From an uncultured Alphaproteobacteria bacterium (lineage in GTDB: Bacteria > Pseudomonadota > Alphaproteobacteria > HIMB59): a DNA stretch of 64,000 bases. Position numbers and translations under genes: made by a program. The notes under the pieces are model-generated. The model ran no database searches. It saw only the letters and a program-made list of their open reading frames with translations, and was not told the DNA's origin. This document shows, in pieces, positions 7,791 to 17,624 of this stretch (positions are counted from its first letter, which is position 1; the number at the start of each line of letters is the position of its first letter). The DNA is taken from assembly GCA_902613845.1 (NCBI GenBank), contig CACMIW010000002.1, forward strand, positions 1 to 64,000. The letters run 5' to 3'.

Positions 7791-10558
7791 TATTTTTTTA
7801 AATAAATACCTGTTTGATTATTTTTATTCTTAATGAGATCCTTTGGTTTACCTTCAAATAAAATATTCCCACCTTTTTCTCCACCCTCAGGTCCTAGATC
7901 TATAATCCAATCACTCGTGTTAATAACATCTAAGTTGTGTTCTATTACAATTACAGTATTTCCGTAAGAAACTAATTTATGAAGTATCTCTAAAAGTTTC
8001 TTTATATCATCAAAGTGAAGTCCAGTTGTAGGTTCATCTAAAATATAAAGTGTTTTGCCAGTTTGACGTTTTGATAATTCTTTAGAGAGTTTAATCCTTT
8101 GAGCTTCTCCACCGGATAGTGTTGTTGCTGATTGACCAATAGAAATATACCCTAAACCAACATCTTTTAGTGTTTTAAGCTTTGAATATACTTGTGGATT
8201 ATTAATAAAAAATTCTTCAGCATCATCTACTGTCATTGATAAAATATCATTAATATTTTTTTTATTGTATTGAATACTTAATGTTTCCTTATTATACCTT
8301 CTTCCGTTACAAACTTCACATTTAACATATACAGGAGCTAAAAAATGCATTTCAATTTTTTTTAATCCATCACCCTCACAACTCTCACACCTACCTCCTT
8401 TAACATTAAATGAAAATCTGCCAGGCTTAAAACCTTTAACTTTAGCCTCTGGTAAATTTGCAAACCATTCTCTTATTGGTGTAAAAAGCCCAACATAGGT
8501 AGCTGGGTTAGATCTAGGTGTTCTTCCAATCGGTGATTGATCGATATTTATAACTTTATCAATATTTTCTATACCTTTGATGTCCTCATAAGGGAGTGTT
8601 TTTATAATTTTTTCATAAATTCTGTTATTAGTAGCTCCATACAAAGTCTCATTAATTAATGTTGACTTTCCACTTCCAGATACACCAGTAACAGTTATAA
8701 ACTTACTTAAAGGAAATTTTACACTCACATCTTTTAAATTATTCCCATTTGCCTTTTTAATTTCAATAAATTGTTTTGATGGAATTTTATTAAGAGTGGG
8801 CGGATACCTACCAATTAATCCTCTTATATAGCTACTAGTTAAACTATCTTTACTATTTAGTATTTTGTTAAATTCTCCGTTAGCTACAATAGATCCACCA
8901 TTGATACCCGCATGCTTACCGATATCAACTACATAATCTGCCTCTCTTATAATATCCTCATCATGCTCAACGACTATTATTGTGTTTCCTAAATCTCTTA
9001 AATTCTTAAGAGTATTTATTAGTTTTTGATTATCTCTTTGATGAAGTCCTATTGATGGTTCATCTAATACATATGTAACTCCAGTTAAACCAGACCCAAT
9101 TTGACTTGCTAATCGAATTCTTTGAGATTCTCCACCAGATAGAGTAGAACTTTTTCTCGATAAACTTAGGTAATTCAAACCAACTTCATTTAAAAAATTT
9201 AATCTAGAATAGATTTCTTTTTTTAATGGAGCTGCTATTAGTTTTTCCTGATCATTTAATTCATTTTCAAATTCATTAATCCACTTCAAAGAATTAGCTA
9301 TGCTTAAAGAAGTAAAGTCAGAAATGGTTATGTTATTAATCTTAACACATAGTGCTTTTTCATTTAGTCTTTTTCCATCACAGACATGACAAGTTTTTGA
9401 GTTTCTAAATTTTTCAAGCTCCCATTGCCTCCACCAACTTGATGAGCCATCATAGATATCGTCCATAATATTTATTAAACCATCAAATTGTCTTCCACCA
9501 AAAAGAACCTCATTTTGAAAAGATTTAGGTATTTTAGACCAAATAACATTTTCTAATTTCTTTGCGTTAAACATTTTTTTTAGCTTTGGAAATATTCGTG
9601 ATTTTGATCTTTCTGACCAAAAATTTATTGCTCCATCATTAAATGATAAATTTTTATCTGGTATCAATATATCTTCATCAAATGTATCTATTTCACCAAG
9701 ACCGTCACATGTTTTACAAGCTCCATATGGATTATTAAAACTAAATAATCTGGGTTCTATTTCATCAATACTAAATCCACTTACGGGGCACATGAATTTA
9801 TCAGACAATGTAATTATTTCATTATCATCAATATTAAATACCTCTACACTTCCTTCACTTTCTTTTAAACTAATTTCAATACTATTTGCTAATCTATCTC
9901 TATTATCTTTTGATGGTACTATTCTATCAATTACAACACTAATAGAATGTTTAAAGTTTTTGCTTAATTCGGGTAATTCTTCTTTTTGATAAAGTTTGTT
10001 ATTAATCAAAAATCTCTCGTAACCTTTTTTAAAATATTCCTCAAATAGTTTTTTATACTCTCCTTTTCTCCCTTTAATTAACGGAGACATAATCATTATT
10101 TTTTTTGAATTAAATTTGTAATTAACTTCATCTATCATTTCTGAGCTAGTTAAGCCTTTGATTGGTTTTCCAGTTGCGGGTGAGTAGGGTACACCAACTC
10201 TTGAGAATAGAACTCTTAAATAATCATAAATTTCTGTAACTGTTCCTACTGTTGATCTAGGGTTTTTTGAAGTTGTTTTTTGATCAATTGAAATAGCAGG
10301 AGACAAACCTTCTATTTTATCAACCTTAGGTTTATCCATCATATCTAAAAACTGACGAGCATAAGCACTTAGTGATTCGATATACTTTCTCTGTCCTTCT
10401 GCATAAATTGTATCGAAGGCTAATGTTGATTTACCAGACCCACTTACACCAGTTATTACAACGAGTTTGTTTTTTGGTAAATTTAAATTTATATTTTTTA
10501 AATTATGTTCATGGGCATTATGAACAATAATGTGAGTAAGTGGTGAATGTTTATCCAT
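7757..10558 (-). CDS. uvrA: UvrABC excision nuclease subunit A
   Basis: UvrA, the damage-sensing ATPase of nucleotide excision repair, 933 residues from the ATG at 10558. An in-frame TTG at 10573 would add five residues and has no better ribosome-binding site. It carries two ABC modules: Walker A GVSGSGKST at 37-45 and again near 640, with two LSGGE signatures. The second zinc module (CESCEGDG ... CEVCNGRRYN) is intact. The first begins CPVSG rather than CPxCG, so one expected zinc-binding Cys is Ser, a variant I recall from other alphaproteobacterial UvrA. It is divergent from ssb, with no LexA-like box visible between them. Confidence 0.97.
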   Translation of the reverse strand: MDKHSPLTHIIVHNAHEHNLKNINLNLPKNKLVVITGVSGSGKSTLAFDTIYAEGQRKYIESLSAYARQFLDMMDKPKVDKIEGLSPAISIDQKTTSKNPRSTVGTVTEIYDYLRVLFSRVGVPYSPATGKPIKGLTSSEMIDEVNYKFNSKKIMIMSPLIKGRKGEYKKLFEEYFKKGYERFLINNKLYQKEELPELSKNFKHSISVVIDRIVPSKDNRDRLANSIEISLKESEGSVEVFNIDDNEIITLSDKFMCPVSGFSIDEIEPRLFSFNNPYGACKTCDGLGEIDTFDEDILIPDKNLSFNDGAINFWSERSKSRIFPKLKKMFNAKKLENVIWSKIPKSFQNEVLFGGRQFDGLINIMDDIYDGSSSWWRQWELEKFRNSKTCHVCDGKRLNEKALCVKINNITISDFTSLSIANSLKWINEFENELNDQEKLIAAPLKKEIYSRLNFLNEVGLNYLSLSRKSSTLSGGESQRIRLASQIGSGLTGVTYVLDEPSIGLHQRDNQKLINTLKNLRDLGNTIIVVEHDEDIIREADYVVDIGKHAGINGGSIVANGEFNKILNSKDSLTSSYIRGLIGRYPPTLNKIPSKQFIEIKKANGNNLKDVSVKFPLSKFITVTGVSGSGKSTLINETLYGATNNRIYEKIIKTLPYEDIKGIENIDKVINIDQSPIGRTPRSNPATYVGLFTPIREWFANLPEAKVKGFKPGRFSFNVKGGRCESCEGDGLKKIEMHFLAPVYVKCEVCNGRRYNKETLSIQYNKKNINDILSMTVDDAEEFFINNPQVYSKLKTLKDVGLGYISIGQSATTLSGGEAQRIKLSKELSKRQTGKTLYILDEPTTGLHFDDIKKLLEILHKLVSYGNTVIVIEHNLDVINTSDWIIDLGPEGGEKGGNILFEGKPKDLIKNKNNQTGIYLKKYQESLALSTAS

Positions 10559-10575
10559 TAAATTAGATATCAATT

Positions 10576-10608
10576 AAAGGGCTTTTAATATATATTAATA
10601 TTACCTTT
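10576..10608. promoter_or_regulatory. AT-rich dyad between uvrA and ssb
   Basis: The 64-base uvrA/ssb gap holds a perfect 14-base palindrome TTAATATATATTAA (10585-10598). It is flanked by the inverted arms AAAGG (10576-10580) and CCTTT (10604-10608), which are one base off exact symmetry. It could be an operator shared by the divergent genes or overlapping -10 elements. In DNA this AT-rich a 14-base palindrome can arise by chance, so I rate it low. Confidence 0.25.
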
Positions 10609-10622
10609 TAATAAAAATATTC

Positions 10623-11093
10623 ATGGCTGGATCAGTAAATAAAGTAATTCTTCTAGGTAACTTAGGTAAAGATCCTGATATTAGAGCGACCACAGCTGGA
10701 TCGAGATTGGCGAGTTTTTCAATCGCTACATCTACGAAATACCGAAACAAAGATACCCAACAGTTAGAGGATAAGACTGAGTGGCACAGAGTTGTTGTTT
10801 TTAATGATAAGTTAGCTGATATTTGTGAAAAATATTTAAGGAAAGGTTCAAAGATATACATAGAAGGTCAACTTCAAACAAGGAAATGGACTGATAATAA
10901 TGGTGTTGATAAATACACCACTGAAGTAGTTATTCCAAATTATTCTGGAGTATTAACGATGTTAGATACTCGTTCTCAATCATCTGTTAGTGATGAAAAT
11001 AATAGTAATCAATTAGACTCAGCAGCAGATGAAGCAATGGGTGGTTCAGAAACATCTACAGCTGAACAACTCGATGATGACATTCCTTTTTAA
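10623..11093 (+). CDS. ssb: Single-stranded DNA-binding protein
   Basis: A 156-residue SSB. The N-terminal OB fold (about 1-110) begins [19 protein letters not shown] and includes the [10 protein letters not shown] strand. An acidic, low-complexity linker follows, ending in the protein-interaction tip DDDIPF. It coats single-stranded DNA and recruits repair and replication partners through the tip. It is divergent from uvrA, a linkage common in proteobacteria, and lies 8 bases before gyrA. Confidence 0.97.
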   Translation: MAGSVNKVILLGNLGKDPDIRATTAGSRLASFSIATSTKYRNKDTQQLEDKTEWHRVVVFNDKLADICEKYLRKGSKIYIEGQLQTRKWTDNNGVDKYTTEVVIPNYSGVLTMLDTRSQSSVSDENNSNQLDSAADEAMGGSETSTAEQLDDDIPF

Positions 11094-11101
11094 AAAAATC
11101 A

Positions 11102-13768
11102 TTGGCTAAAAAGAAAAAAACTAAAACAAAACAGTTAGATGTTTTGGATACTAAAATATATCCAAACATAGATATTACAGATGAACTAGAAAAAAGTTAT
11201 TTAGATTATGCTATGAGTGTCATAGTCTCTAGAGCTTTACCTGACGTTAGGGATGGATTAAAACCAGTTCACAGAAGAATACTTTACTCTATGTATGAGT
11301 CTTCGTACCATCACAACAAACCTTATAAAAAATCTGCGAGAATAGTTGGTGATGTTATGGGTAAATATCACCCTCATGGTGACTCTGCAATATATGAGTC
11401 TATGGTTAGAATGGCACAAGATTTTACAATGCGTCTCCCTTTAATAGATGGCCAGGGAAATTATGGTTCTATGGACGGAGATCCTGCTGCAGCTATGCGT
11501 TACACCGAAGCTAGATTAGATAAAATCTCATCTTTTATGTTAGAAGAATTAGAGTATGAAACAGTTCAACTTAGAGCAAATTACGATGAGACATTAACAG
11601 AACCAAAAGTTTTACCATCAAGATTTCCAAATATTTTTGTAAATGGTGCCAGTGGTATTGCAGTAGGAATGGCAACAAATATTCCTCCTCATAATCTTGG
11701 TGAAATTATAGACGCTACTTTACTTCTAGTAGATGAACCAGATACATCTTCGAAACAACTTCATAAGATCGTTAAAGGGCCAGATTTTCCAACTGGAGGA
11801 ATTATATCTGGCACTGCTGGTCTAAGCTCAATGTATGAAACAGGTAGGGGAAGCGTTACAGTCTTATCTAAACTTCATGAAGAAAAAATTAAGAATAGAA
11901 ATGCAATTATAATTACAGAAATTCCTTACTTGCAAAATAAATCTAAACTTTTAGAGCGTATTGCTGACGTAGTTAACAATAAAACGATAGAGGGTATTAA
12001 CGATATTCGAGATGAGTCGAATAAAGAGGGCGTTAGAATTGTAGTTGAATTAAAATCATCTGCTGTACCTGAAATAATAAAAAATCAGCTATTTCAATAT
12101 ACTCCCTTAAAAACCTCATTCAGCAGTAATATGCTTGCATTGAAAGAGACAAAGCCTTTAACTCTTAATTTAAAAGATGGCCTCACTTATTTTATTAATT
12201 TTAGAAAAGATGTTATTACAAAAAGAACTGTATATAAACTTAACAAAGCAAGAGAAAAAGCTAACATTTTAATTGGATTATCAATTGCTGTTAATAATAT
12301 TGATGCAGTAATTAACCTTATTAAAAAATCCAAAACTCCATTAGAGGCTAAAGAAAAATTATTATCAACAAAATGGACAGTAAAATCTAATGTTACTCAA
12401 TACATAAAGTTAATAAACCCTTCTTTTAAGTTATCTGGATCTAAGATCCTGTTAGATGAGGAACAAGCTAAGGCTATTCTAGAATTAAGACTTCAAAAGT
12501 TAACAGCTTTAGAAAGAGATGATTTATTTAATAATTTAAAATCACTTGTAGAAGATATTAATACATATCTCAAAATATTAAATTCAGATAAGCAACTATT
12601 GAAAGTATTAAAAAGTGAATTGACAGAAATTAAAGATAATTTTTCTACAGTTAGAAAAACTGAAATTCAAAAACATGATATTGAAGACATAGATACAGAA
12701 GATCTAATAATAGAAGAAGATGTTGTAGTCACAGTTTCCCATCAAGGTTACATAAAAAGAGTTTTAAAATCCTCTTACAAAGTTCAAAAGAGAGGTGGTA
12801 AAGGTAAAAAGGCTATGACTACACGAGATGAAGATTTTCTTGAACAAGTATTTGCTGCCACTACTCGTGACACAATATTATTTTTTACTTCAGTTGGAAA
12901 AGTTTATTCTATGAAAGCCTATGAATTACCTGCTGGCACACCTACTTCGAGGGGAAAAGCAATTGTTAATCTTATTCCAATAACAAAAAACGAAAAAATT
13001 TCTTCTATTCTTACATTGCCAAAAGATATTGATGATTTTGAGAATTATAATTTAGTTTTTGCTACTAGCCTTGGGAACATTAGAAAAAATAAACTAAAAG
13101 ATGTTGCAATGAGTGGTTCAAGAAAATTATCTAGAACAGGTAAGACTGCCATTAAACTTAAAACAGGAGATAGGTTAATTGGTGTAATTTCTGTTATAGA
13201 AAATGATGATGTACAGCTTGCAACAACAAATGGTAAATCAATAAGATTTGCCACAAAAGATTTAAGAGAGTTTTCAGGATTAGGCTCTGCTGGTGTCAGG
13301 GGGATCAAATTAGCTAAAGATGATAAAGTTGTATCGGTATGTAGTTTACTTCATAATAAAATATCTATAGATGTAAGAGAGTCCTATTTAAAAGCAAAAA
13401 ACGAGGCTAAAAAAGATATATCAAAAATAAACAATAAATTTAAAGAACTTGCTAATACAGAAGAGTATCTCTTATCAATTACTGAAAATGGTTATGGCAA
13501 GTTAAGTTCTGCTTATGAATACAGAATTACTAATAGAGGTGGATCGGGAGTTACTAATATTACTGTTACTCCTAAAAATGGAAGAGTTATTCAATCATTA
13601 AAAGTAAATTTGGATGATAATATAGCTTTAATTTCAGATACTGGTAAATTATTAAGGTGTAATGTTGGAGATAACATCAGAGTAGTTGGAAGAGTTTCCC
13701 AAGGTGTCTCTGTATTTAAAGTAGATGCAAATGAAAAAATTGTCTCTGTAGCAAGGTTAGAAGATTAA
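11102..13768 (+). CDS. gyrA: DNA gyrase subunit A
   Basis: An 888-residue GyrA. The breakage-reunion domain has the catalytic Tyr at 134 in [10 protein letters not shown]. The quinolone-determining region [19 protein letters not shown] spans about 89-107, with Ser95 at the position of E. coli Ser83. The C-terminal beta-pinwheel carries the GyrA box QKRGGKG, distinguishing it from ParC. It acts with GyrB to introduce negative supercoils. The start is a TTG at 11102, since no ATG lies before the conserved region. The ssb-gyrA-coaD order is tightly spaced (8 and 1 base gaps). Confidence 0.97.
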   Translation: MAKKKKTKTKQLDVLDTKIYPNIDITDELEKSYLDYAMSVIVSRALPDVRDGLKPVHRRILYSMYESSYHHNKPYKKSARIVGDVMGKYHPHGDSAIYESMVRMAQDFTMRLPLIDGQGNYGSMDGDPAAAMRYTEARLDKISSFMLEELEYETVQLRANYDETLTEPKVLPSRFPNIFVNGASGIAVGMATNIPPHNLGEIIDATLLLVDEPDTSSKQLHKIVKGPDFPTGGIISGTAGLSSMYETGRGSVTVLSKLHEEKIKNRNAIIITEIPYLQNKSKLLERIADVVNNKTIEGINDIRDESNKEGVRIVVELKSSAVPEIIKNQLFQYTPLKTSFSSNMLALKETKPLTLNLKDGLTYFINFRKDVITKRTVYKLNKAREKANILIGLSIAVNNIDAVINLIKKSKTPLEAKEKLLSTKWTVKSNVTQYIKLINPSFKLSGSKILLDEEQAKAILELRLQKLTALERDDLFNNLKSLVEDINTYLKILNSDKQLLKVLKSELTEIKDNFSTVRKTEIQKHDIEDIDTEDLIIEEDVVVTVSHQGYIKRVLKSSYKVQKRGGKGKKAMTTRDEDFLEQVFAATTRDTILFFTSVGKVYSMKAYELPAGTPTSRGKAIVNLIPITKNEKISSILTLPKDIDDFENYNLVFATSLGNIRKNKLKDVAMSGSRKLSRTGKTAIKLKTGDRLIGVISVIENDDVQLATTNGKSIRFATKDLREFSGLGSAGVRGIKLAKDDKVVSVCSLLHNKISIDVRESYLKAKNEAKKDISKINNKFKELANTEEYLLSITENGYGKLSSAYEYRITNRGGSGVTNITVTPKNGRVIQSLKVNLDDNIALISDTGKLLRCNVGDNIRVVGRVSQGVSVFKVDANEKIVSVARLED

Positions 13769-13769
13769 A

Positions 13770-14258
13770 ATGTCAAAAATTGGTATATATCCGGGTTCAT
13801 TCGATCCAATTACTTATGGACATCTCGATATTATTCAAAGAAGTTTAAGTGTAGTTGATGAATTAGTTATAGCTGTTTCAAATAATAAGTCTAAAAATCA
13901 CCTAATATCTATTGATGATAGATTAAATTTAATCAATCAATCAATCTCATCTCTTCCAGAAAAAGATTTATCAAAAATTAAAGTAGAAAAATTTGATAAT
14001 TTACTAGTACACTATGTAAAATCAAAAAATGCTTCATTAATTATTCGAGGTTTAAGAGCTGTTTCAGATTTTGAGTATGAGTTTTTAATGACTGGAATGA
14101 ATAGATCGATTGATAAAGATATTGAAACTATTTTTTTAATGTCTTCAGAAAAATATCATTTTATATCATCGAGATTTATAAAAGAGATACACAAGTTGGG
14201 TGGGGATATTTCCAAAAGTGTACCAAAACCAGTCCTTGATTTCTTGGCAAAAATTTGA
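13770..14258 (+). CDS. coaD: Phosphopantetheine adenylyltransferase
   Basis: A 162-residue nucleotidyltransferase catalysing ATP + 4'-phosphopantetheine to dephospho-CoA, the penultimate step of CoA synthesis. The TxGH-type motif TYGH is at 15-18 within YPGSFDPITYGH. The C-terminal ISSRFIKEI matches the ISSxxxR signature. Length is normal. It directly follows gyrA, a common alphaproteobacterial linkage, and precedes tRNA-Lys by 22 bases. Confidence 0.96.
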   Translation: MSKIGIYPGSFDPITYGHLDIIQRSLSVVDELVIAVSNNKSKNHLISIDDRLNLINQSISSLPEKDLSKIKVEKFDNLLVHYVKSKNASLIIRGLRAVSDFEYEFLMTGMNRSIDKDIETIFLMSSEKYHFISSRFIKEIHKLGGDISKSVPKPVLDFLAKI

Positions 14259-14280
14259 AATGTTCACAATTATTCTACAC

Positions 14281-14356
14281 GGGCCCATAGCTCAGCCGGT
14301 AGAGCACCTGACTTTTAATCAGGGTGTCGCAGGTTCGAATCCTGCTGGGCTCACCA
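14281..14356 (+). tRNA. tRNA-Lys (anticodon TTT)
   Basis: A 76-base tRNA with all arms. The acceptor stem GGGCCCA pairs with TGGGCTC (one G-T). The D-loop contains AGCCGGTAGAGC, the anticodon stem-loop is CCTGA-CTTTTAA-TCAGG with anticodon TTT, and the T-arm contains GGTTCGAATCC. The discriminator is A and CCA is genome-encoded. The 3' end lies only 9 bases before the ytoQ start codon, so tRNA and ytoQ are probably cotranscribed. Confidence 0.97.
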
Positions 14357-14365
14357 CTTATAACT

Positions 14366-14818
14366 ATGATTAAAGTTTATTTAGCTGGAGAAATTCACAC
14401 TAATTGGCGCGAAGATTTAATTCAATTGTGCAATTCTGCCAATTTGAAGATCCAATTTTTTTCTCCTGTAACTAATCATGAAAATTCTGATAATTGTGGA
14501 GTAGAAATATTAGGACCTGAGGATAAAAATTTTTGGAAAGACAATAAAGGTGCCAATATTAATTCTATTCGCACAAAAAAAGCTATAAAGGATAGCGATG
14601 TAGTAATTGTTAAATTTGGCGAAAAATACAAACAATGGAATGCTGCCTTTGACGCTGGATATGCATCGGCTCTAAACAAGTCAATTGTTATTATACATAG
14701 TGATGATCATCAACATGCTTTAAAAGAGGTAGATGCAGCAGCTTCTGCTGTAGTATCTAATAACGAACAAGTGGTTCGTATTTTAAAATATGTCCAAGAT
14801 GGATCTCTTGAAAAATAA
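14366..14818 (+). CDS. YtoQ family protein
   Basis: A 150-residue protein of the conserved YtoQ family, whose role is unknown. Family features are the N-terminal VYLAGEIHTNWRE, the central PVTNHENSDNCGVEILG, KYKQWNAAFDAGYA and the C-terminal ALKEVDAAASAV. The fold resembles nucleoside 2-deoxyribosyltransferase-like proteins, which is a structural analogy and not an assigned activity. I start at the ATG at 14366; the open frame extends back into tRNA-Lys but that part is not coding. There is no Shine-Dalgarno, and the 9-base leader would be set by tRNA 3' processing. Confidence 0.85.
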   Translation: MIKVYLAGEIHTNWREDLIQLCNSANLKIQFFSPVTNHENSDNCGVEILGPEDKNFWKDNKGANINSIRTKKAIKDSDVVIVKFGEKYKQWNAAFDAGYASALNKSIVIIHSDDHQHALKEVDAAASAVVSNNEQVVRILKYVQDGSLEK

Positions 14819-14835
14819 ATATGAAATATAATAAA

Positions 14836-14864
14836 TCGACCAACTGTTTATTTATCGTTATAAT
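14836..14864 (+). promoter_or_regulatory. Promoter of the aldehyde dehydrogenase operon
   Basis: TCGACC (14836-14841, four of six matches to -35) and a perfect TATAAT (14859-14864) are separated by 17 bases, ideal sigma-70 geometry. Transcription would begin about 7 bases after the -10, at or next to the ATG at 14872. The mRNA would be essentially leaderless, and no Shine-Dalgarno is present. Confidence 0.6.
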
Positions 14865-14871
14865 ATGAAAT

Positions 14872-16302
14872 ATGCTTGATAAAAGAAAATTTTATATAAA
14901 TGGTGAATGGGTATCTCCATCAAAAAACTCAGATTTTAATGTAATCAATCCAGCTACAGAAGAACCTTATGTAACTATATCTTTAGGTAATGAAGATGAC
15001 ACTAACAAGGCTGTAGTGGCGGCAAAAAATGCTTTTACTTCATGGAAAAATTCATCTGTACAGGAAAGAATAACTTTACTTGAAAAGCTATTAAAGATTT
15101 ACAAGAGAAGATTTAATGAGATGACCCAAGCCATTTCAACTGAACTTGGTGCTCCCTTAGATTGGGCCTCATCTGCACAAACAGCCTCTGGAGAGTCACA
15201 TATTGAAGATTTCATATTGAGATTAAAAAAATTTGAATTTGAAACAAAATTTGATGAAAATTCTAATAATTATATAGTTTATGAACCGATTGGTGTGTGT
15301 GGCCTTATTACACCATGGAATTGGCCTATTAACCAAATAGCTCTAAAAGTAATACCAGCTTTTGCCACTGGCTGTACCATGATTTTAAAACCATCTGAAA
15401 TGGCACCTCTGTCTGGTTTATTGTTTGCTGAAATGATACATGAGGCAGGTTTTCCTGCTGGTGTTTTTAATTTAGTAAATGGAGATGGAGCAGGTGTTGG
15501 ATCTCAAATATCCAGTCATCCTGATATAGACATGGTTTCATTTACTGGCTCTACTAGAGCAGGTAAATTAATTTCAAAAAGTGCAGCTGACACAATTAAA
15601 AGAGTTTGTTTAGAGCTTGGTGGTAAGGGAGGTAATATTATTTTTGCTGATGCATATCCCAATGCTGTTAGAGATGGTGTAAGGAATATAATGAGTAATT
15701 CTGGTCAATCATGTGATGCACCTACACGAATGTTAGTTGAAAAATCAATTTATGAAAAAGCTGTTGAGGAAGCTGCAGATGAGGCTAAAAAGATAGGCGT
15801 AGATTTACCATCTAAATCAGGAGATCATATTGGCCCTGTAATTAATAAATCTCAATTTGAGAAAATACAGTCGTTAATACAAAGCGGTATTGACGAGGGC
15901 GCTACACTTGTAGCTGGTGGAGCAGGTAGACCATCAAATCTTGAAAAAGGTTATTATGTAAAACCAACTGTATTCACAAATGTTAGTAATGATATGAGAA
16001 TAGCTAAAGAGGAAATATTTGGTCCAGTGTTATCCATTATTCCTTTTGAGTCTGAAGAAGAGGCTATTTCGATAACTAATGATACACCATATGGATTAGG
16101 TAATTTTTTACAAACTGAAAATAAAGAGAGAGCCAGAAGAGTTTCAAAACAATTAAGAGCTGGTGTAGTTCAAATCAATGGAAATGCTCCTGACGCTGGA
16201 ACACCTTTTGGAGGCTACAACCAATCTGGTAATGGACGCGAGGGTGGAACCTGGGGTCTGCACGAATATTTGGAAGTTAAAGCAATAAGTGGTTGGAAAT
16301 AG
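14872..16302 (+). CDS. NAD(P)-dependent aldehyde dehydrogenase
   Basis: A 476-residue ALDH superfamily enzyme oxidising an aldehyde to the acid. Catalytic Cys281 lies in SNSGQSCDAPTR, the general-base Glu248 in LELGGKGG, and Asn150 in TPWNWP positions the oxyanion. The cofactor region KPSEMAPLSG is at about 173-182. It resembles broad-specificity ALDHs of marine alphaproteobacteria, and substrate cannot be named. It leads an operon with a VOC protein (0-base gap) and a homocysteine-methyltransferase-type protein. The nearby iron alcohol dehydrogenase on the other strand could supply its aldehyde. Probably transcribed leaderless from 14836-14864. Confidence 0.9.
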   Translation: MLDKRKFYINGEWVSPSKNSDFNVINPATEEPYVTISLGNEDDTNKAVVAAKNAFTSWKNSSVQERITLLEKLLKIYKRRFNEMTQAISTELGAPLDWASSAQTASGESHIEDFILRLKKFEFETKFDENSNNYIVYEPIGVCGLITPWNWPINQIALKVIPAFATGCTMILKPSEMAPLSGLLFAEMIHEAGFPAGVFNLVNGDGAGVGSQISSHPDIDMVSFTGSTRAGKLISKSAADTIKRVCLELGGKGGNIIFADAYPNAVRDGVRNIMSNSGQSCDAPTRMLVEKSIYEKAVEEAADEAKKIGVDLPSKSGDHIGPVINKSQFEKIQSLIQSGIDEGATLVAGGAGRPSNLEKGYYVKPTVFTNVSNDMRIAKEEIFGPVLSIIPFESEEEAISITNDTPYGLGNFLQTENKERARRVSKQLRAGVVQINGNAPDAGTPFGGYNQSGNGREGGTWGLHEYLEVKAISGWK

Positions 16303-16683
16303 ATGATAGGATTTGTCATGGTTGGAACAAACGATCTTGATAAAGCTACTGGGTTTTATGATACCCTTCTTGATATTATTGATTTAAAGAGAATTGAAAA
16401 AACTGATACTTATGGCTCCTACGCCCCTAAATCAAACCCCGAGGCAGTAGAATTTTATGTTACAACTCCTTTCAATGAAGAAAAAGCAACAGTTGGTAAC
16501 GGAACTCAAATTTCTTTTTATATAAATAATAAAGAAACTGTCGATTTATTTCATTCTACTGCAATAAGTTTAGGTGCAAAAGATGAAGGTGCCCCAGGTG
16601 AGAGATATGAAGGTGAGTATTATTCTTATATCAGAGATTTAGATGGCAACAAAATTTGTGGTTACACTTACCTGAACAAATAA
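16303..16683 (+). CDS. VOC/glyoxalase-fold protein
   Basis: A 126-residue vicinal-oxygen-chelate fold protein: a beta-alpha-beta-beta-beta repeat beginning GFVMVGTNDLDKATGFYDTLL and ending YSYIRDLDGNKICGY, the usual DPDGN-like turn. The family includes glyoxalase I, extradiol dioxygenases and resistance proteins; nothing here fixes the activity. It starts immediately after the aldehyde dehydrogenase stop, so the two are translationally linked. It may detoxify or isomerise an intermediate of the same pathway, which is inference. Confidence 0.85.
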   Translation: MIGFVMVGTNDLDKATGFYDTLLDIIDLKRIEKTDTYGSYAPKSNPEAVEFYVTTPFNEEKATVGNGTQISFYINNKETVDLFHSTAISLGAKDEGAPGERYEGEYYSYIRDLDGNKICGYTYLNK

Positions 16684-16700
16684 AGATTTATTTTATTTTT

Positions 16701-17621
16701 ATGTCCTATTCTGATATTGAAAATAAATTGAACTCAGGAAAAATTATTATTCTTGATGGTGGAATGGGTGCTGAGCTAGAAAAACTCGGAGCATCTATGG
16801 ATAATAATCTTTGGTCTGGCAGATGTTCTGTAGATAATCCTGAAATCGTATACAAAGCCCATCAAAATTTTATTCAATCAGGCTCAGATATAATTACGAC
16901 TAATACTTACGCTAGTACTCCAATTTCAATGAAAGAATATGGCTATGAAAACCATATTGAAGAATGGAATAAAGCGAGTGTAAAAATAGCTAAAAATGTT
17001 ATTGATAATTCTAATTCCAATGTGTGTGTAGCTGGTTCGGTTTCTACATATGGTAGTTGGGATAGAATTGAACCAAAATTCTTAAAACCAGGTTTTTTAA
17101 AACAATTAAGTATTTTATCTGAAGCAGGAGTTGATTTAATTATCCTTGAAGCAATGACTTCATCAACAAGAACAATTGAGACACTATTAGATTGTTCAAA
17201 TGAATTTGATATATCAGTATGGCTTTCAATATCGTGTGCATTGGACAGAGAAAGAGACAAACTTATGCTTGGTTATCAAGAAAGTATAAGTAATTCTGAG
17301 GCATTCTTTTACGATGATTTTGAAAATTCAATTAATGAATTTAAAAAAATTCATGATGGTCCTATATTAATAGCTCATTCCGATATAAAGGTGATAAATC
17401 AAGGAATTCAAATAATCAAAAGTAATTATAATGGTGTTATTGGGGCATATCCGAATAACGGTTTTTTTAAAAAACCACATTGGAATGTGGTAGAGAGTAT
17501 TTCTCCACAAGAGTATTATGAAGAAGCTAAATTATGGGTTGAAAGTGGAGCACAAATTATAGGTGGTTGCTGTGGAGTCAGCCCTAGTCATATTAAAGCA
17601 TTATCAGTTTTAAAGAATTAA
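16701..17621 (+). CDS. Homocysteine S-methyltransferase family protein (first copy)
   Basis: A 306-residue TIM-barrel protein of the family that includes MmuM and betaine-homocysteine methyltransferase. It opens with LDGGMGAELEKLG and ends with the zinc-binding pair in GGCCG (Cys290-Cys291). A third Cys in SISCALDR probably completes the site that activates homocysteine thiolate. It would move a methyl group from a methylated sulfur or nitrogen donor to homocysteine; the donor is unknown. I start at the ATG at 16701. The frame extends upstream into the VOC gene, but the family N-terminus begins here. It faces the minus-strand operon with a 3-base gap. A divergent second copy is at 18753-19739. 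Confidence 0.82.
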   Translation: MSYSDIENKLNSGKIIILDGGMGAELEKLGASMDNNLWSGRCSVDNPEIVYKAHQNFIQSGSDIITTNTYASTPISMKEYGYENHIEEWNKASVKIAKNVIDNSNSNVCVAGSVSTYGSWDRIEPKFLKPGFLKQLSILSEAGVDLIILEAMTSSTRTIETLLDCSNEFDISVWLSISCALDRERDKLMLGYQESISNSEAFFYDDFENSINEFKKIHDGPILIAHSDIKVINQGIQIIKSNYNGVIGAYPNNGFFKKPHWNVVESISPQEYYEEAKLWVESGAQIIGGCCGVSPSHIKALSVLKN

Positions 17622-17624
17622 TTT

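Noticed and set aside
9760-9800. Loss of one Cys in the first zinc module of UvrA as a sign of a decaying gene
   Set aside because: The rest of the protein, including both ATPase sites and the second zinc module, is intact. I recall the same CPVSG form in other alphaproteobacterial UvrA proteins, so it is probably a lineage variant.
14324-14365. Upstream extension of ytoQ into tRNA-Lys
   Set aside because: The frame is open but the bases belong to a complete tRNA with encoded CCA. The YtoQ family begins at the ATG at 14366.
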